A DNA stretch of 64,000 nucleotides from Cellulosimicrobium sp. ES-005 (GCF_040448685.1 NZ_CP159290.1:3410001-3474000), one strand, 5' to 3'; numbered from the stretch's first letter, positions 19,076-27,827 are shown. Translations and numbers: made by a program. The notes: generated by a model not told the origin, from the sequence alone.

Positions 19076-19749
19076 GCGCGCGCGACGACCTCGTCCTGCT
19101 CGACCTCGACGGCACGCTCACGGACTCGGCCCCCGGCATCCTCGCGTCGGTGCGGCACGCGTACGGCGTCCTGCGGCTCCCGGTCCCCGCCGAGGCGGTG
19201 CTCCGCGGCTTCGTCGGCCCGCCGCTCGCGGACTCGTTCGCCGCGCACGGCGTGCCGCACGACCGCGTGGCCGACGCCGTCGCCGCCTACCGTGACGTGT
19301 ACGCGGCCGGGAACCTCCTCGACAACGCGGTCTACCCCGGCATCTCCGCGTGCCTGACGGCACTGCGCGGCGCCGGGCTGCGCCTCGCCGTCGCGACGTC
19401 GAAGCCGGAGCCGATGGCGCGGCGGATCGTCGCCCACTTCGGGCTCGACGCGCACCTCGACCGCGGCCTCGACGACGTGTTCGGCGCGACGCTCGACGGC
19501 TCGCGCAGTGCCAAGGCGGACGTCGTCGCGCACGCGCTCGCGTCGCTCGACGCCGCTCGGCGCGTGGTCATGGTCGGCGACCGCGAGCACGACGTCCTCG
19601 GCGCCGGCGTCCACGGGATCCCGTGCGTGGGGGTCGCGTGGGGCTACGCGCGCCCGGGTGAGCTGACCGCGGCGGGCGCGACGGCGGTCGTCGGGACGCC
19701 GGCCGAGCTCGCGACCGTCCTGCTCCGCCGGGCGCCGCTCGCCGCCTGA
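19072..19749 (+). CDS. HAD-superfamily hydrolase, phosphoglycolate phosphatase-like
   Basis: 225 residues, ATGA overlap with the upstream membrane gene. HAD motif I is LDLDGTLTDS (nucleophile Asp and acid Asp), motif II is VATSK, motif III Lys lies in SRSAKADV, and motif IV is MVGDREHDVLGA. The helical cap after motif I and the overall length fit the Gph/PpaX group (subclass IA). It probably dephosphorylates a small phosphorylated metabolite such as 2-phosphoglycolate; exact substrate not deducible. Confidence 0.88.
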   Translation: MSARDDLVLLDLDGTLTDSAPGILASVRHAYGVLRLPVPAEAVLRGFVGPPLADSFAAHGVPHDRVADAVAAYRDVYAAGNLLDNAVYPGISACLTALRGAGLRLAVATSKPEPMARRIVAHFGLDAHLDRGLDDVFGATLDGSRSAKADVVAHALASLDAARRVVMVGDREHDVLGAGVHGIPCVGVAWGYARPGELTAAGATAVVGTPAELATVLLRRAPLAA

Positions 19750-19812
19750 CCGGACACCGCCGGCCGTCGGCGACGCGGGCCGATCGTGCCGGAGCGGACG
19801 GTGGGTCGCCGC

Positions 19813-20598
19813 TCAGGCGCGGGCGACGACGAGGACGGGCGCGAGCAGACCCGCCCTCGTCGCGGCGACGTTGTTGCTGATCCGCGTGACGAACTCCGCA
19901 CCGAACACGACCACGAGGCCGTCCTGCCGGGGTCCGCCCCCGGCGGCGAGCGCCGCGCGCCGGTCCTCGACCCGCAGGACGTCGAACCCGGCGGCCGTCA
20001 GCGCGCGGCTGTAGTCGTCGGGGGTCTCGACGAACGACGACCCGGCGTCGACCGCCCACGGCAGGGGGAAGGGCAGGTCACCCGGTCCGACCCGCATCTG
20101 CTCGAACAGCCCGAACGGGCTCCCGGGGCGCACCACGCGGTGGACCTCCGTGAAGAGCGCCGCCTTGTCCGGCACGTTCATGCCGACGTGGACGAGCATC
20201 GCGCGGTCGTGCGAGGCGTCCGCGCACGGCAGCCGGTCGCCGTCGCCCAACGTGAACGTCACGAGGTCGGCGAGCCCCGTCCGCGCGGTGAGCTCGCGCG
20301 CGGCGTCGACGAAGTCCGGGCTGAGGTCCACCCCGGTGACCTGGCAGCCGTGCCGGTGCGCGGCGAGCCGCGCCGGGCCGCCGAGCCCGCTGCCGACGTC
20401 GAGCAGCGCCGTGCCCGGCGCGAGCCCGAGGAGGTCGAGGAGGGCGGCGGTCGACGTCGCGCCCCCGGCGTGGAGCTCGTCGTACGGGGCGAGCGCGTCG
20501 ACCGTCACCGGCCCGTCGCCGGCTCCCGCCGCAGCGAGGAGGCGGGCCGCGAGGTCCTTGCCGGCGTAGTGCTGCCGTACCTGCTGCGTCGTGGCCAT
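19813..20598 (-). CDS. Class I SAM-dependent methyltransferase
   Basis: 261 residues from ATG 20598, preceded by GGAGG; a longer frame to 20721 lacks a signal and would cover the MerR operator. SAM-binding motif I is LLDVGSGLGGPARLAA, motif II acid loop VTGVDLSPDFV, and the LVHVGMNVPDKAALFTEVHRVVRPGSPFGLFE stretch resembles ubiquinone/sterol C- or sarcosine-type methyltransferases (UbiE/GSMT-like). Divergent from the TipA-like regulator, separated by its palindromic operator, so it may be part of that regulon. Confidence 0.82.
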   Translation of the reverse strand: MATTQQVRQHYAGKDLAARLLAAAGAGDGPVTVDALAPYDELHAGGATSTAALLDLLGLAPGTALLDVGSGLGGPARLAAHRHGCQVTGVDLSPDFVDAARELTARTGLADLVTFTLGDGDRLPCADASHDRAMLVHVGMNVPDKAALFTEVHRVVRPGSPFGLFEQMRVGPGDLPFPLPWAVDAGSSFVETPDDYSRALTAAGFDVLRVEDRRAALAAGGGPRQDGLVVVFGAEFVTRISNNVAATRAGLLAPVLVVARA

Positions 20599-20706
20599 GG
20601 CGGCCTCCGTGCTCGTCGCGTCACCCGCGGGCGCTCTCCCTCGACGGTACGCCCGTCGGCCCTGCCCTGCCGTGCCGGAAGCCCTGTCCGAGGCAACCTG
20701 TTGACC

Positions 20707-20721
20707 TTGACGTAACGTCAA
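20707..20721. promoter_or_regulatory. MerR-type operator in the methyltransferase / tipA-like divergent promoter
   Basis: Perfect 7-bp arms TTGACGT-A-ACGTCAA. A TAGCGT -10 follows at 20726, and TTGACC at 20701 could be the -35, giving the overlong spacer typical of MerR-activated promoters. Confidence 0.65.
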
Positions 20722-20791
20722 CTTCTAGCGTGGTTCTCGTTGCCGCACGAGGCGGCCGCCGAGCCACCGAGACCGTGAGAGGAGACAGGAG

Positions 20792-21616
20792 ATGCCCGCC
20801 GCCGGGACGACGAGCGAGCGCACGGCCGACTGGTCGATCCAGGAAGTCGCGCGACTCGCCGGCACGACGAGCCGGACCCTGCGCCACTACGACGCGGTCG
20901 GTCTGCTGCGCCCCAGCCGGGTCGCGTCCAACGGCTACCGCCACTACGACGCGGACGCGCTCGTGCGGCTCCAGCGGATCCTGCTCCTGCGCGACCTCGG
21001 CCTCGGGCTCCCCGCGATCCAGGAGGCGCTCGACGGCGACCCGGGGGAGCGGGGCGACCGGCCGCCGTCGGGCAGGGACGCCCAGGTGCGGGCCCTGCGC
21101 GGCCACCTCGAGTGGCTGCAGGCGGAGCGGCAGCGGCTGGCGCGACAGATCGCGTCGGTCGAACGGACGATCACCACGATGGAAGGAGGTGGCGAGCTCA
21201 TGGCGGACGACATGTTCGACGGGTTCGACCACACGCAGTACAAGGACGAGGTCGAGGACCGCTGGGGCAAGGACGCGTACGCGCGCGGCGACGCCTGGTG
21301 GCGCGGGATGTCCGACGACGAGCGGGCGGCGTGGCAGGCCCGCTCCCGCGAGCTCGGCGAGGACTGGGCCGCGGCGGCCGCGCGGGGCGTCGACCCGGCG
21401 TCCGAGGAGGCGCAGGCGCTCGCGCGCCGCCACGTCGAGTGGCTCGGCGCGATCCCCGGCACGCCGGGCGCCGGTGCGGCACCGGTCAAGGAGTACGTCG
21501 TCGGTCTCGGCGAGATGTACGTGGCGGACGAGCGGTTCGCGAAGAACTACGGCGGGGTCGAGGGCGCGACGTTCGTGCGCGACGCCCTGCGCGTCTACGC
21601 GGACCTGCACCTGTAG
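20792..21616 (+). CDS. MerR family regulator with TipAS ligand-binding domain
   Basis: 274 residues. N-terminal winged HTH (WSIQEVARLAGTTSRTLRHYDAVGLL, residues 15-40) and NGYRHYDADAL, then a dimerising coiled coil (to about residue 130) and a C-terminal TipAS/albicidin-binding all-helical domain (DEVEDRWGKDAYARGDAWW... FAKNYGGVEGATFVRDALRVY). TipA proteins bind thiopeptide and similar antibiotics and then activate their own promoter by DNA untwisting. The promoter has the matching palindrome. Terminator hairpin immediately downstream. Confidence 0.93.
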   Translation: MPAAGTTSERTADWSIQEVARLAGTTSRTLRHYDAVGLLRPSRVASNGYRHYDADALVRLQRILLLRDLGLGLPAIQEALDGDPGERGDRPPSGRDAQVRALRGHLEWLQAERQRLARQIASVERTITTMEGGGELMADDMFDGFDHTQYKDEVEDRWGKDAYARGDAWWRGMSDDERAAWQARSRELGEDWAAAAARGVDPASEEAQALARRHVEWLGAIPGTPGAGAAPVKEYVVGLGEMYVADERFAKNYGGVEGATFVRDALRVYADLHL

Positions 21617-21623
21617 GGCTCGT

Positions 21624-21650
21624 GCCCGGGCCGGGACCTCCGGCCCGGGC
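21624..21650 (+). terminator. Terminator after the tipA-like gene
   Basis: 11-bp perfect stem (21624-21634 with 21640-21650), 5-base loop, directly after the stop codon. Confidence 0.75.
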
Positions 21651-21720
21651 GCGAACCGCGCGACGTCACTAGCCTGGAACGTGGCGGGACACGGCGCCCC
21701 GCCGCCGCCAGGAGGCAGCC

Positions 21721-23823
21721 ATGGCCACGACGTCGACGTCCACCGGCCCGGCCACGACCCGCAACGTCGCCCTCGTGGGGCACAGCGGGTCGGGCAAGAC
21801 CACGCTCGCGGAGGCGTTCCTCCATCGCGCGGGCGCGATCCCGCGGCCCGGGTCCGTCGCCGAGGGGACGACCGTCTGCGACCACGAGCCCGAGGAGGTC
21901 GCGCGCGGCATCTCGGTGAGCCTCGGCGTCGCGCACCTCGACTGGCGGGCGCCCGACGGCGTCACGCACCAGGTCACCCTGCTCGACACCCCGGGGTCGC
22001 CGGACTTCGCCGGGTCCGTGGACGCGGCGCTCGCGGTGGCCGACCTCGCGGTCGTGGTGGTGAGCGCCGTCGACGGGGTCCAGTCGGGCACGGAGGAGGT
22101 CTGGCGGCGCTGCGACGAGGCGGGGATCCCCCGCCTCGTCGTCGTCTCCCAGGAGGACCGCGCGCGGGCGAGCTTCCGCACCGTCCTCGGCGCGCTGCGC
22201 GGCGCGCTCGACGCGCCGTTCGTGCCGCTCGAGCTCCCGCTCGGCGAGGAGCAGTCGCTGCACGGCGTGGCCGACGTCCTCACGGAGCGCGCGCGGGAGT
22301 ACGACGGCGACGGGCGCACCCACGAGGAGGACGTCCCCGCGGACGTCCGGGACGAGGAGCACGCGCTGCATGACGAGGTCGTGGAGGAGATCGTCACGCA
22401 CGACGACGACCAGCTCGAGGCGTACCTCGCGGGCGACGAGCCCGGGGCGGCGGACCTCGAGCGCACGCTCGCGCACGAGGTGCTCACGGGGGAGGCCGTG
22501 CCCGTCCTGCTCGCGTCCGCGGTGACGGGCGTCGGCGTCGACCGCGTGCTCGACCTCGTGTGCGAGCTCGGCCCCTCGCCCGCCGACCGCGCGGCCGTCG
22601 TCGCGCTGCCCGACGGCGCGGGGTCGGCGGGCGCCGACGGCTCCCCGTCGGGCGCGACGACCGAGGTCGCGGCCGACCCGTCCGGGGACGCGCTCGTGCA
22701 CGTGTTCCGGACGGTCGTTGACCCGTTCGTGGGCCAGGTGTCGGTGTTCAAGGTGCTCTCCGGGTCCGTCGCGACGGGCGACCGCCTCGTGAGCACCGCG
22801 ACCGGCGCCGAGGACCGCGTGCACGGTCTGTTCCGGCTGCGCGGGCGCGAGCACGTCGCGGTCGACCGCGTGGTCGCCGGTGACGTGGCCGCCGTCGCGA
22901 AGCTCTCCGCCGCCGCGACCGGGACGCTGCTCGCAGGGCGACGGATGCCCGTCGCCGCGCGCGACCTGCCGTCGCGCGCACCCGTCTACGCGCTCGCGCT
23001 GCGGCCGGTGTCCCAGTCCGACGACGACAAGCTCTCCGCCGCGCTCACCCGCCTGCGCGCCGAGGACCCGACCCTGCACGTCGACCTCGCCGGGTCGCAG
23101 GCCGTGCTCGGGGGCCTCGGCGACACGCACCTCGCCGTCGCGGTCGAGCGGCTGGAACGCTCGTTCGGCGTGCGCGTCACGACCGAGCCCGTCCAGGTCG
23201 CGTACCGCGAGACCGTCACGCGCGCCGTCGAGGTCGAGGGCAAGGTGAAGAAGCAGTCGGGCGGGCACGGGCAGTTCGCGGTCGTGCAGCTCCGGGTGTC
23301 GCCGCTCCCGCGCGGCGACGGGTTCGAGTTCGTGAGCTCCGTCGTCGGCGGGTCGGTGCCGCGCCAGTACCTCCCCGCCGTGGAGCGCGGTGCGCGCGAG
23401 GCCATGGAGAGCGGCGGGCCGCACGGCTACCCGGTCGTCGACCTGCGCGTCGAGGTGCTCGACGGCAAGGCGCACTCCGTCGACTCCTCCGACATGGCGT
23501 TCCGCACCGCGGGCGGGGTCGGGGTGCGCGAGGCGCTCGCGGCCGCGGGCACCGTCGTCCTGGAACCCGTCTCCGCCGTGTCCGTGACCGTCCCGTCCGA
23601 CGCGCAGGGCGACGTCATGGGCGACCTCTCCGCGCGCCGCGGCCACATCACCGCGACCGACTCCCTGCCCGACGGCCGCGTGCGCGTCGACGCGCTCGTC
23701 CCCGAGGCCGAGCTCACCCGCTACGTCCTCGACCTGCGCTCGATCACGGGTGGGCGTGGGTCGTTCACGGCCACCCCCGACCGTTACGAGGTCCTTCCCG
23801 GCGGAGTCGGGGCGAGTCGCTAG
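21721..23823 (+). CDS. Elongation factor G-like GTPase (FusA2 type)
   Basis: 700 residues. G1 is GHSGSGKTT (residues 21-29), G3 is DTPGSPDF, followed by EF-G domains II-V (domain IV start YRETVTRAVEVEGKVKKQSGGHGQFAVV). The G4 position, NKxD in true EF-G, reads SQED here, so guanine recognition is altered, as in other actinobacterial EF-G-like proteins. Switch I is shortened. It is therefore not the main translocase; possible roles are ribosome rescue, recycling or stress. It marks the left chromosomal edge of the accessory island. Confidence 0.9.
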   Translation: MATTSTSTGPATTRNVALVGHSGSGKTTLAEAFLHRAGAIPRPGSVAEGTTVCDHEPEEVARGISVSLGVAHLDWRAPDGVTHQVTLLDTPGSPDFAGSVDAALAVADLAVVVVSAVDGVQSGTEEVWRRCDEAGIPRLVVVSQEDRARASFRTVLGALRGALDAPFVPLELPLGEEQSLHGVADVLTERAREYDGDGRTHEEDVPADVRDEEHALHDEVVEEIVTHDDDQLEAYLAGDEPGAADLERTLAHEVLTGEAVPVLLASAVTGVGVDRVLDLVCELGPSPADRAAVVALPDGAGSAGADGSPSGATTEVAADPSGDALVHVFRTVVDPFVGQVSVFKVLSGSVATGDRLVSTATGAEDRVHGLFRLRGREHVAVDRVVAGDVAAVAKLSAAATGTLLAGRRMPVAARDLPSRAPVYALALRPVSQSDDDKLSAALTRLRAEDPTLHVDLAGSQAVLGGLGDTHLAVAVERLERSFGVRVTTEPVQVAYRETVTRAVEVEGKVKKQSGGHGQFAVVQLRVSPLPRGDGFEFVSSVVGGSVPRQYLPAVERGAREAMESGGPHGYPVVDLRVEVLDGKAHSVDSSDMAFRTAGGVGVREALAAAGTVVLEPVSAVSVTVPSDAQGDVMGDLSARRGHITATDSLPDGRVRVDALVPEAELTRYVLDLRSITGGRGSFTATPDRYEVLPGGVGASR

Positions 23824-23896
23824 GGGTGTGCACCTCGACGAGTCGCGGTGCGACCATCACCAGTCTAGCGCCGATAAGGCACCTTATGTAACTTTA

Positions 23897-23922
23897 AGCA
23901 GTGCGTATCGCATCAGATGCGA
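23897..23922 (+). repeat. Left terminal inverted repeat plus 15-bp palindrome
   Basis: Contains the outer 15-mer (23897-23911) and overlaps the perfect palindrome TCGCATC-A-GATGCGA (23908-23922). Confidence 0.7.
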
Positions 23923-24084
23923 CATTCTTCCCTGCTGGGACTTCCCCGGTCGCGAGGCCCAATTCTGCCGCTTGACTTGCGGCAACGGCACGACTCGCGC
24001 ATCGCGATGGGGTCGCACGGCGCACAGATGGGTTGGCAGAGTGTGCGGCGCGCAACCCTGTGACCTGCAGACTCTTGCCTCTCA

Positions 24085-24099
24085 TCGCATCTGATGCGA
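24085..24099. repeat. Second copy of the 15-bp palindrome
   Basis: TCGCATC-T-GATGCGA, identical in both arms to 23908-23922 with only the central base changed. It lies 35 bases before the recombinase start, so it could be an operator for the XRE protein or a recombinase arm site. The 160 bases between the copies hold no convincing gene. Confidence 0.7.
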
Positions 24100-24133
24100 G
24101 TATCTCGCGACAGGTGCGAGTCGTGGAGGTCGG

Positions 24134-25246
24134 ATGGGGCCGGGTGGGAACGTCGTCGTGCTGCCGGTAGTGGCCGGTCGTGTGGTGCGCGATCCGGCGT
24201 TGACGACGTTCGAGGCGATGCTGGACGGGTGGCGGTCGCAGCAGCTGGCGCGTGGGTTGGCGTTCTCGACGATCTCGGCGCGTGAGCAGGTGGTGCGCCG
24301 ATTTCAGGGGTACTGCAACGAGTGGCCGTGGGTGTGGACGATGGTGCTGGCGGATGAGTGGTTCACGGACTTGCGGGTACATCGCCGGGTGGCGCACTCG
24401 ACGCTGCGGTCGGTGCAGGGTGCTCTGCGCCAGTTCTGCTGGTACGTCACCGACCCGGCCTACGGCTGGGCGGCAGAGTGCGAGGCGCGGTTCGGGACGC
24501 ACCCGGTGCAGGTCGTGACCGAGGCGAACGCGGTGGCGCACGTGCAGGCGAACGAGTCGCGGCCTACCAAGCGCGCGTTCACTCACGCCGAGCTGCAGGA
24601 CTTCCTGGACCACGCGGACGAGCAGGTGCTGCGCGCCCAGACGCTGGGCCGCAAGGGGTGGCTCGCTGCCTACCGGGACGCGGTCGTGTTCAAGATCGCC
24701 TACTCCTACGGTCTGCGACGCAACGAGGTCCGGATGCTCGACGTCACCGATTTCGGGGCGAACCCGCACGGCCCCGGCTTCGGGGCGTTCGGTGTGGCCT
24801 ATGTCCGGCACGGCAAGGCGATGCGCGGCGCCCCGCCCAAGCGGCGCAGCGTGCTGACGGTGTGGGACTGGACGAGCGAGGTACTGGCCGAGTGGATCCA
24901 CGAGATCCGCCCCGCATACCGCCCCGGTCCGCGGGACCGGGCGCTGTTCCCGTCCGAGCGCGGCGAACGCATCGGCTTGTCCGGGCTGAACCGCACTTTC
25001 GCCCGCTACCGTCGCGAACTGGGCCTGTCCGACGGGCTGGACATGCACTCCCTGCGCCGGTCGTACGTGACCCACCTGATCGAGTCGGGCTTCGACGCTC
25101 TGTTCGTGCAGCAGCAGGTCGGGCACGAGCACGCCTCCACGACCTCGCTCTACACCTGCGTCTCCTCGGACTTCCGCACCCGCACCCTGACCAGGGCGCT
25201 GACCAAGACACTGGACCAGCTGCCCTCGACCCTGGAGGAACGATGA
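24134..25246 (+). CDS. Tyrosine recombinase / integrase (first gene of the trio)
   Basis: 370 residues. N-terminal SAM-like core-binding domain (FEAMLDGWRSQQLARGLAFSTI ...) then the catalytic domain with Arg in YSYGLRRNEVRML, the HxxR box HSLRRSYVTHLIE, the second His in VGHEHASTTSLYT and the nucleophile Tyr in that same segment. All catalytic residues of the family are present, so it should be active in cutting and rejoining the element ends. Stop overlaps the ATG of the next gene. Sequence use is GC-rich like the host. Confidence 0.9.
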   Translation: MGPGGNVVVLPVVAGRVVRDPALTTFEAMLDGWRSQQLARGLAFSTISAREQVVRRFQGYCNEWPWVWTMVLADEWFTDLRVHRRVAHSTLRSVQGALRQFCWYVTDPAYGWAAECEARFGTHPVQVVTEANAVAHVQANESRPTKRAFTHAELQDFLDHADEQVLRAQTLGRKGWLAAYRDAVVFKIAYSYGLRRNEVRMLDVTDFGANPHGPGFGAFGVAYVRHGKAMRGAPPKRRSVLTVWDWTSEVLAEWIHEIRPAYRPGPRDRALFPSERGERIGLSGLNRTFARYRRELGLSDGLDMHSLRRSYVTHLIESGFDALFVQQQVGHEHASTTSLYTCVSSDFRTRTLTRALTKTLDQLPSTLEER

Positions 25247-25569
25247 CCCGCGTGCCGACCTACCGCTGGCGCCTGCGCGAGCTCATGGCCGCCCACGGCC
25301 TGTTCACCACCACCGCACTGATGCCGCTGCTGACCGAGCGTGGCATCCAGCTCTCCGCGTCCCAGGTGCACCGCCTGGTCACCCAGACCCCCGAACGGCT
25401 CAACCTCACCGTCCTGGCCGCACTGTGCGACATCCTCGAGTGCACCCCCGCCGACCTCATCCCCACCGACGTCCAGACCCGCACCGAACAGGTCGCCGTC
25501 GGCGCACCCGTGCTCGACATGGCCACCGTCGGACGCCCCCGCCGGGCACGGATACGCCCCGATGCCTGA
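25243..25569 (+). CDS. XRE-family helix-turn-helix protein (second gene of the trio)
   Basis: 108 residues, ATGA overlap with the upstream recombinase. A Cro/C1-type HTH occupies residues 5-75 (LRELMAAHGLFTTTALMPLLTERGIQLSASQVHRL, then LAALCDILECTPADLIP), followed by a short basic tail. It probably represses the element promoter or acts as a directionality factor; the 15-bp palindromes upstream of the operon are candidate targets. Confidence 0.82.
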   Translation: MTRVPTYRWRLRELMAAHGLFTTTALMPLLTERGIQLSASQVHRLVTQTPERLNLTVLAALCDILECTPADLIPTDVQTRTEQVAVGAPVLDMATVGRPRRARIRPDA

Positions 25570-26983
25570 GTGCGCACGCTGCCAGCGCACCGGCTCTCCT
25601 CGAGGGATGCGCTGGCCCGAAGGATTCGTCTGCCGCCGCTGCTTCCAACGCGCCACCCGCCACCACGGAACCTGCCCCGCCTGCCACACCGAACGCCTTC
25701 TGCCCGGCCTGCGCGACGGCGATCCCGTCTGCGCGCCCTGCGCCGGCATCGACTACGACTTCACCTGCACCCGGTGCGGCGCCGAGGACGAGCACCGCCG
25801 CGACCACCAGTGCGCACGCTGCGTCCTGCGCGACGACCTCACCACCCTGCTCGACGACGGCACCGGACAACCCCGTCCCGAGCTCGTCCCGCTGATCGAC
25901 GCCCTGTGCTCCCAGGACCGGCCCCGCAACGCCTTCATCTGGCTGCGCAACCCCGACGTGACACGCATCCTGCGAGCCCTCGCCGACGGCACCACGGCCT
26001 TGTCGCACGCCAGCCTGGACTCCGAACCCGTCCGCGCGACCGCGAACCACCTCGACGCGCTCCTGACCCAGCTGCACATCCTGCCCGAACGCGACATTAC
26101 GATCGCCACGTTCGAACGCTGGCTCGCGGACCGGCTCCCTGCCTACCCGCCCGAGCACACCCAGCTCCTGGAACGCTTCGCGACCTGGCACCACCTGCGA
26201 CGCATACGCCAGCGAGCCGACGCCGGAACCCTCAAGCCGGGCGCGGCGAACAGCGCCAAGCAGGAGATCACCGTCGCCGCACAGTTCCTCGCCCACCTCG
26301 CCGACCACGGCGCGACCCTGCCCGAAGCGACGCAAGGTCACATCGATACCTGGCTCGCGCCCGGCCCCAGCACCCGATACGTCGCGCGCAACTTCGCCCA
26401 CTGGGCGATCCGCAACCACCTGATGCCCGACCTGGACTTTCCCCGCCGCCTCGCCAAGACCGCGCCCGTGCTGACCCAGGACGAACGCCTCACCCTGCTC
26501 GCCCGGGCCCTGCACGACACCACCAGGTCGACCACGGTCCGCCTCGCAGCCGTCCTGCTGCTCCTCTACGCCCAACCCGTCGCCCGCATCACCCAGCTCA
26601 CCACCGGCGACGTCGACCTCGAAGCGGACCCGCCCACCATCACCTTCGGCGACGACCCCGCCATCCTGCCCGGCCCCGTCGCAGCCCTCGCCCGCGACCA
26701 CCTCACCGACCGGCCCAACACCCACACCACGACCGGCAAAAACTCACCCTGGATCTTCGTCGGCTACCGCCCCGCGCGTCCCCTGGACCCGAACTACCTC
26801 ATGGGCAAACTCCGCGGCGCCGGCATCGACCTCCGCGGCGCACGCAACGCAGCCCTACGACAACTCGTCCTCGACATGCCACCAGCCATCGCCGCCGACA
26901 CCCTCGGCTACGCCTACACCACCACCGAACGCCACGCGCGCGACGCTGGCACCACCTGGGCTGCCTACCCCCCAGAACGATGA
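25562..26983 (+). CDS. Zinc-ribbon tyrosine-recombinase-like protein (third gene of the trio)
   Basis: 473 residues, overlapping the previous stop by 8 bases. The first 110 residues hold repeated CxxC pairs (CARC, CRRC, CPAC, CAPC, CTRC, CARC), enough for three zinc ribbons. The rest resembles a tyrosine recombinase: a core-binding helical domain, an Arg in PVARITQLTTGDVDL, a box-II-like ARNAALRQLVLDMP where the usual His is not in place, and a C-terminal LGYAYTTTERHARDAGTTWAAY with a candidate Tyr. It may be a DNA-binding accessory recombinase lacking one catalytic His. Confidence 0.72.
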   Translation: MPECARCQRTGSPRGMRWPEGFVCRRCFQRATRHHGTCPACHTERLLPGLRDGDPVCAPCAGIDYDFTCTRCGAEDEHRRDHQCARCVLRDDLTTLLDDGTGQPRPELVPLIDALCSQDRPRNAFIWLRNPDVTRILRALADGTTALSHASLDSEPVRATANHLDALLTQLHILPERDITIATFERWLADRLPAYPPEHTQLLERFATWHHLRRIRQRADAGTLKPGAANSAKQEITVAAQFLAHLADHGATLPEATQGHIDTWLAPGPSTRYVARNFAHWAIRNHLMPDLDFPRRLAKTAPVLTQDERLTLLARALHDTTRSTTVRLAAVLLLLYAQPVARITQLTTGDVDLEADPPTITFGDDPAILPGPVAALARDHLTDRPNTHTTTGKNSPWIFVGYRPARPLDPNYLMGKLRGAGIDLRGARNAALRQLVLDMPPAIAADTLGYAYTTTERHARDAGTTWAAYPPER

Positions 26984-27010
26984 ACTCGCACCAACGCGAT
27001 ACGTACTGCT
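26984..27010 (-). repeat. Right terminal inverted repeat
   Basis: Read on the minus strand, the 15-mer AGCAGTACGTATCGC is followed after 5 bases by TGCGA, mirroring the left end, which has TGCGA 6 bases after its 15-mer. Starts immediately after the last recombinase stop codon. Confidence 0.65.
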
Positions 27011-27116
27011 ACCTGTATGTCCGTATGGACCTGGTCTGTGGCGGCCAGCACTGAGCGGCGCGACAGGATCGCACCCCCGCGCTCTCGACCTCACCAGCGC
27101 CCGGCTACGGGGAGAT

Positions 27117-27332
27117 CTAGGCGACGTGCGACCGACACTCGGGGCAGACCAGCACGGCCGATGCTGCCTCGTCACGCGTGACCGAGCAGTGGTACTGGCA
27201 CAGGATGCTGACCCGGTGCGGGATCCGGGTTCCCGGGATCGAGCCCCAGGCGACGATGTGCAGCACGCGGGCACGAGCGGGGCCGCCGCAGCCTGGACAG
27301 TCGACGGTGATCCACTTCTCGATGACGGTCAT
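27117..27332 (-). CDS. Small zinc-ribbon protein, unknown
   Basis: 71 residues from ATG 27332. CPGC near the N-terminus and CPEC near the C-terminus could form one zinc site; CQYHC in the middle adds two more Cys. A longer frame to 27440 exists but lacks a start signal. No family recognised; it lies just outside the right end of the recombinase trio. Confidence 0.45.
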   Translation of the reverse strand: MTVIEKWITVDCPGCGGPARARVLHIVAWGSIPGTRIPHRVSILCQYHCSVTRDEAASAVLVCPECRSHVA

Positions 27333-27521
27333 GGCGGACCACGCTCTCGGCTTGTCTTCACGACCCTTGACGGTCGCGGTACGTCGTCCGGGTCGGGAGG
27401 CACGCCGGTAGCGGGCTGCTTCACGACCGGCATTCCCCACGACACGAGGCCGCGCTACCGACGATGCACCGTGCGGGGCCCGCTCGCCACGCGAAGGGGG
27501 TCGGGGTCGGTGGGTGAGTCG

Positions 27522-27827
27522 TCAGGTGCGCCAGGCAGGGTCGAAGTCCGGGTGCTGGGCGTAGGGCGTGGCGAGCGCCCGCAGGATGCGGTCGCCGACG
27601 AAGGCGATGCCGCTCTCGGCGCGGTCGTTGCTGTCCCGCTCGAGGTCGGCGGTCATGTCGTACCCGGTGGCCTCGTACGCGAGGGTGATGATGCGCCGTC
27701 TCACCGCGCACTCGGTCAGCAGCCGCGACCGTGACCACGGCGTCGGTGGCCCCGACTCGTCCTCGAGGCTCGCGCACGCTGCTTCGTCCTCGTCGATCCG
27801 GGCGAGCAGGAACTCGGTCAGCGCCAT
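27522..27827 (-). CDS. DUF6221-like small protein
   Basis: 101 residues from ATG with AGGAT 7 bases upstream. The pattern LTEFLLARIDEDEAACAS ... LLTECAVRRRIITLAYE ... ILRALATPYAQHPDFDPAW matches a small family widespread in actinobacterial phages and integrated elements (my recollection of DUF6221). Function unknown. It supports a mobile origin for this stretch. Confidence 0.7.
   Translation of the reverse strand: MALTEFLLARIDEDEAACASLEDESGPPTPWSRSRLLTECAVRRRIITLAYEATGYDMTADLERDSNDRAESGIAFVGDRILRALATPYAQHPDFDPAWRT

Larger units (their letters stand above)
23874..27030 (+). mobile_element. Tyrosine-recombinase trio element with terminal inverted repeats
   Basis: A three-gene overlapping operon (recombinase, XRE protein, zinc-finger recombinase) is bracketed by inverted copies of a 15-mer: AGCAGTGCGTATCGC at 23897-23911 and, inverted, GCGATACGTACTGCT at 26996-27010 (one mismatch). 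Similarity continues inward through TGCGA. About 8-9 bases outside each repeat lies a second small palindrome (ATAAGG-CA-CCTTAT at 23874-23887; GTCC-GTAT-GGAC at 27019-27030), equally placed at both ends. Exact element limits and core-site sequences are inference. Confidence 0.7.
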
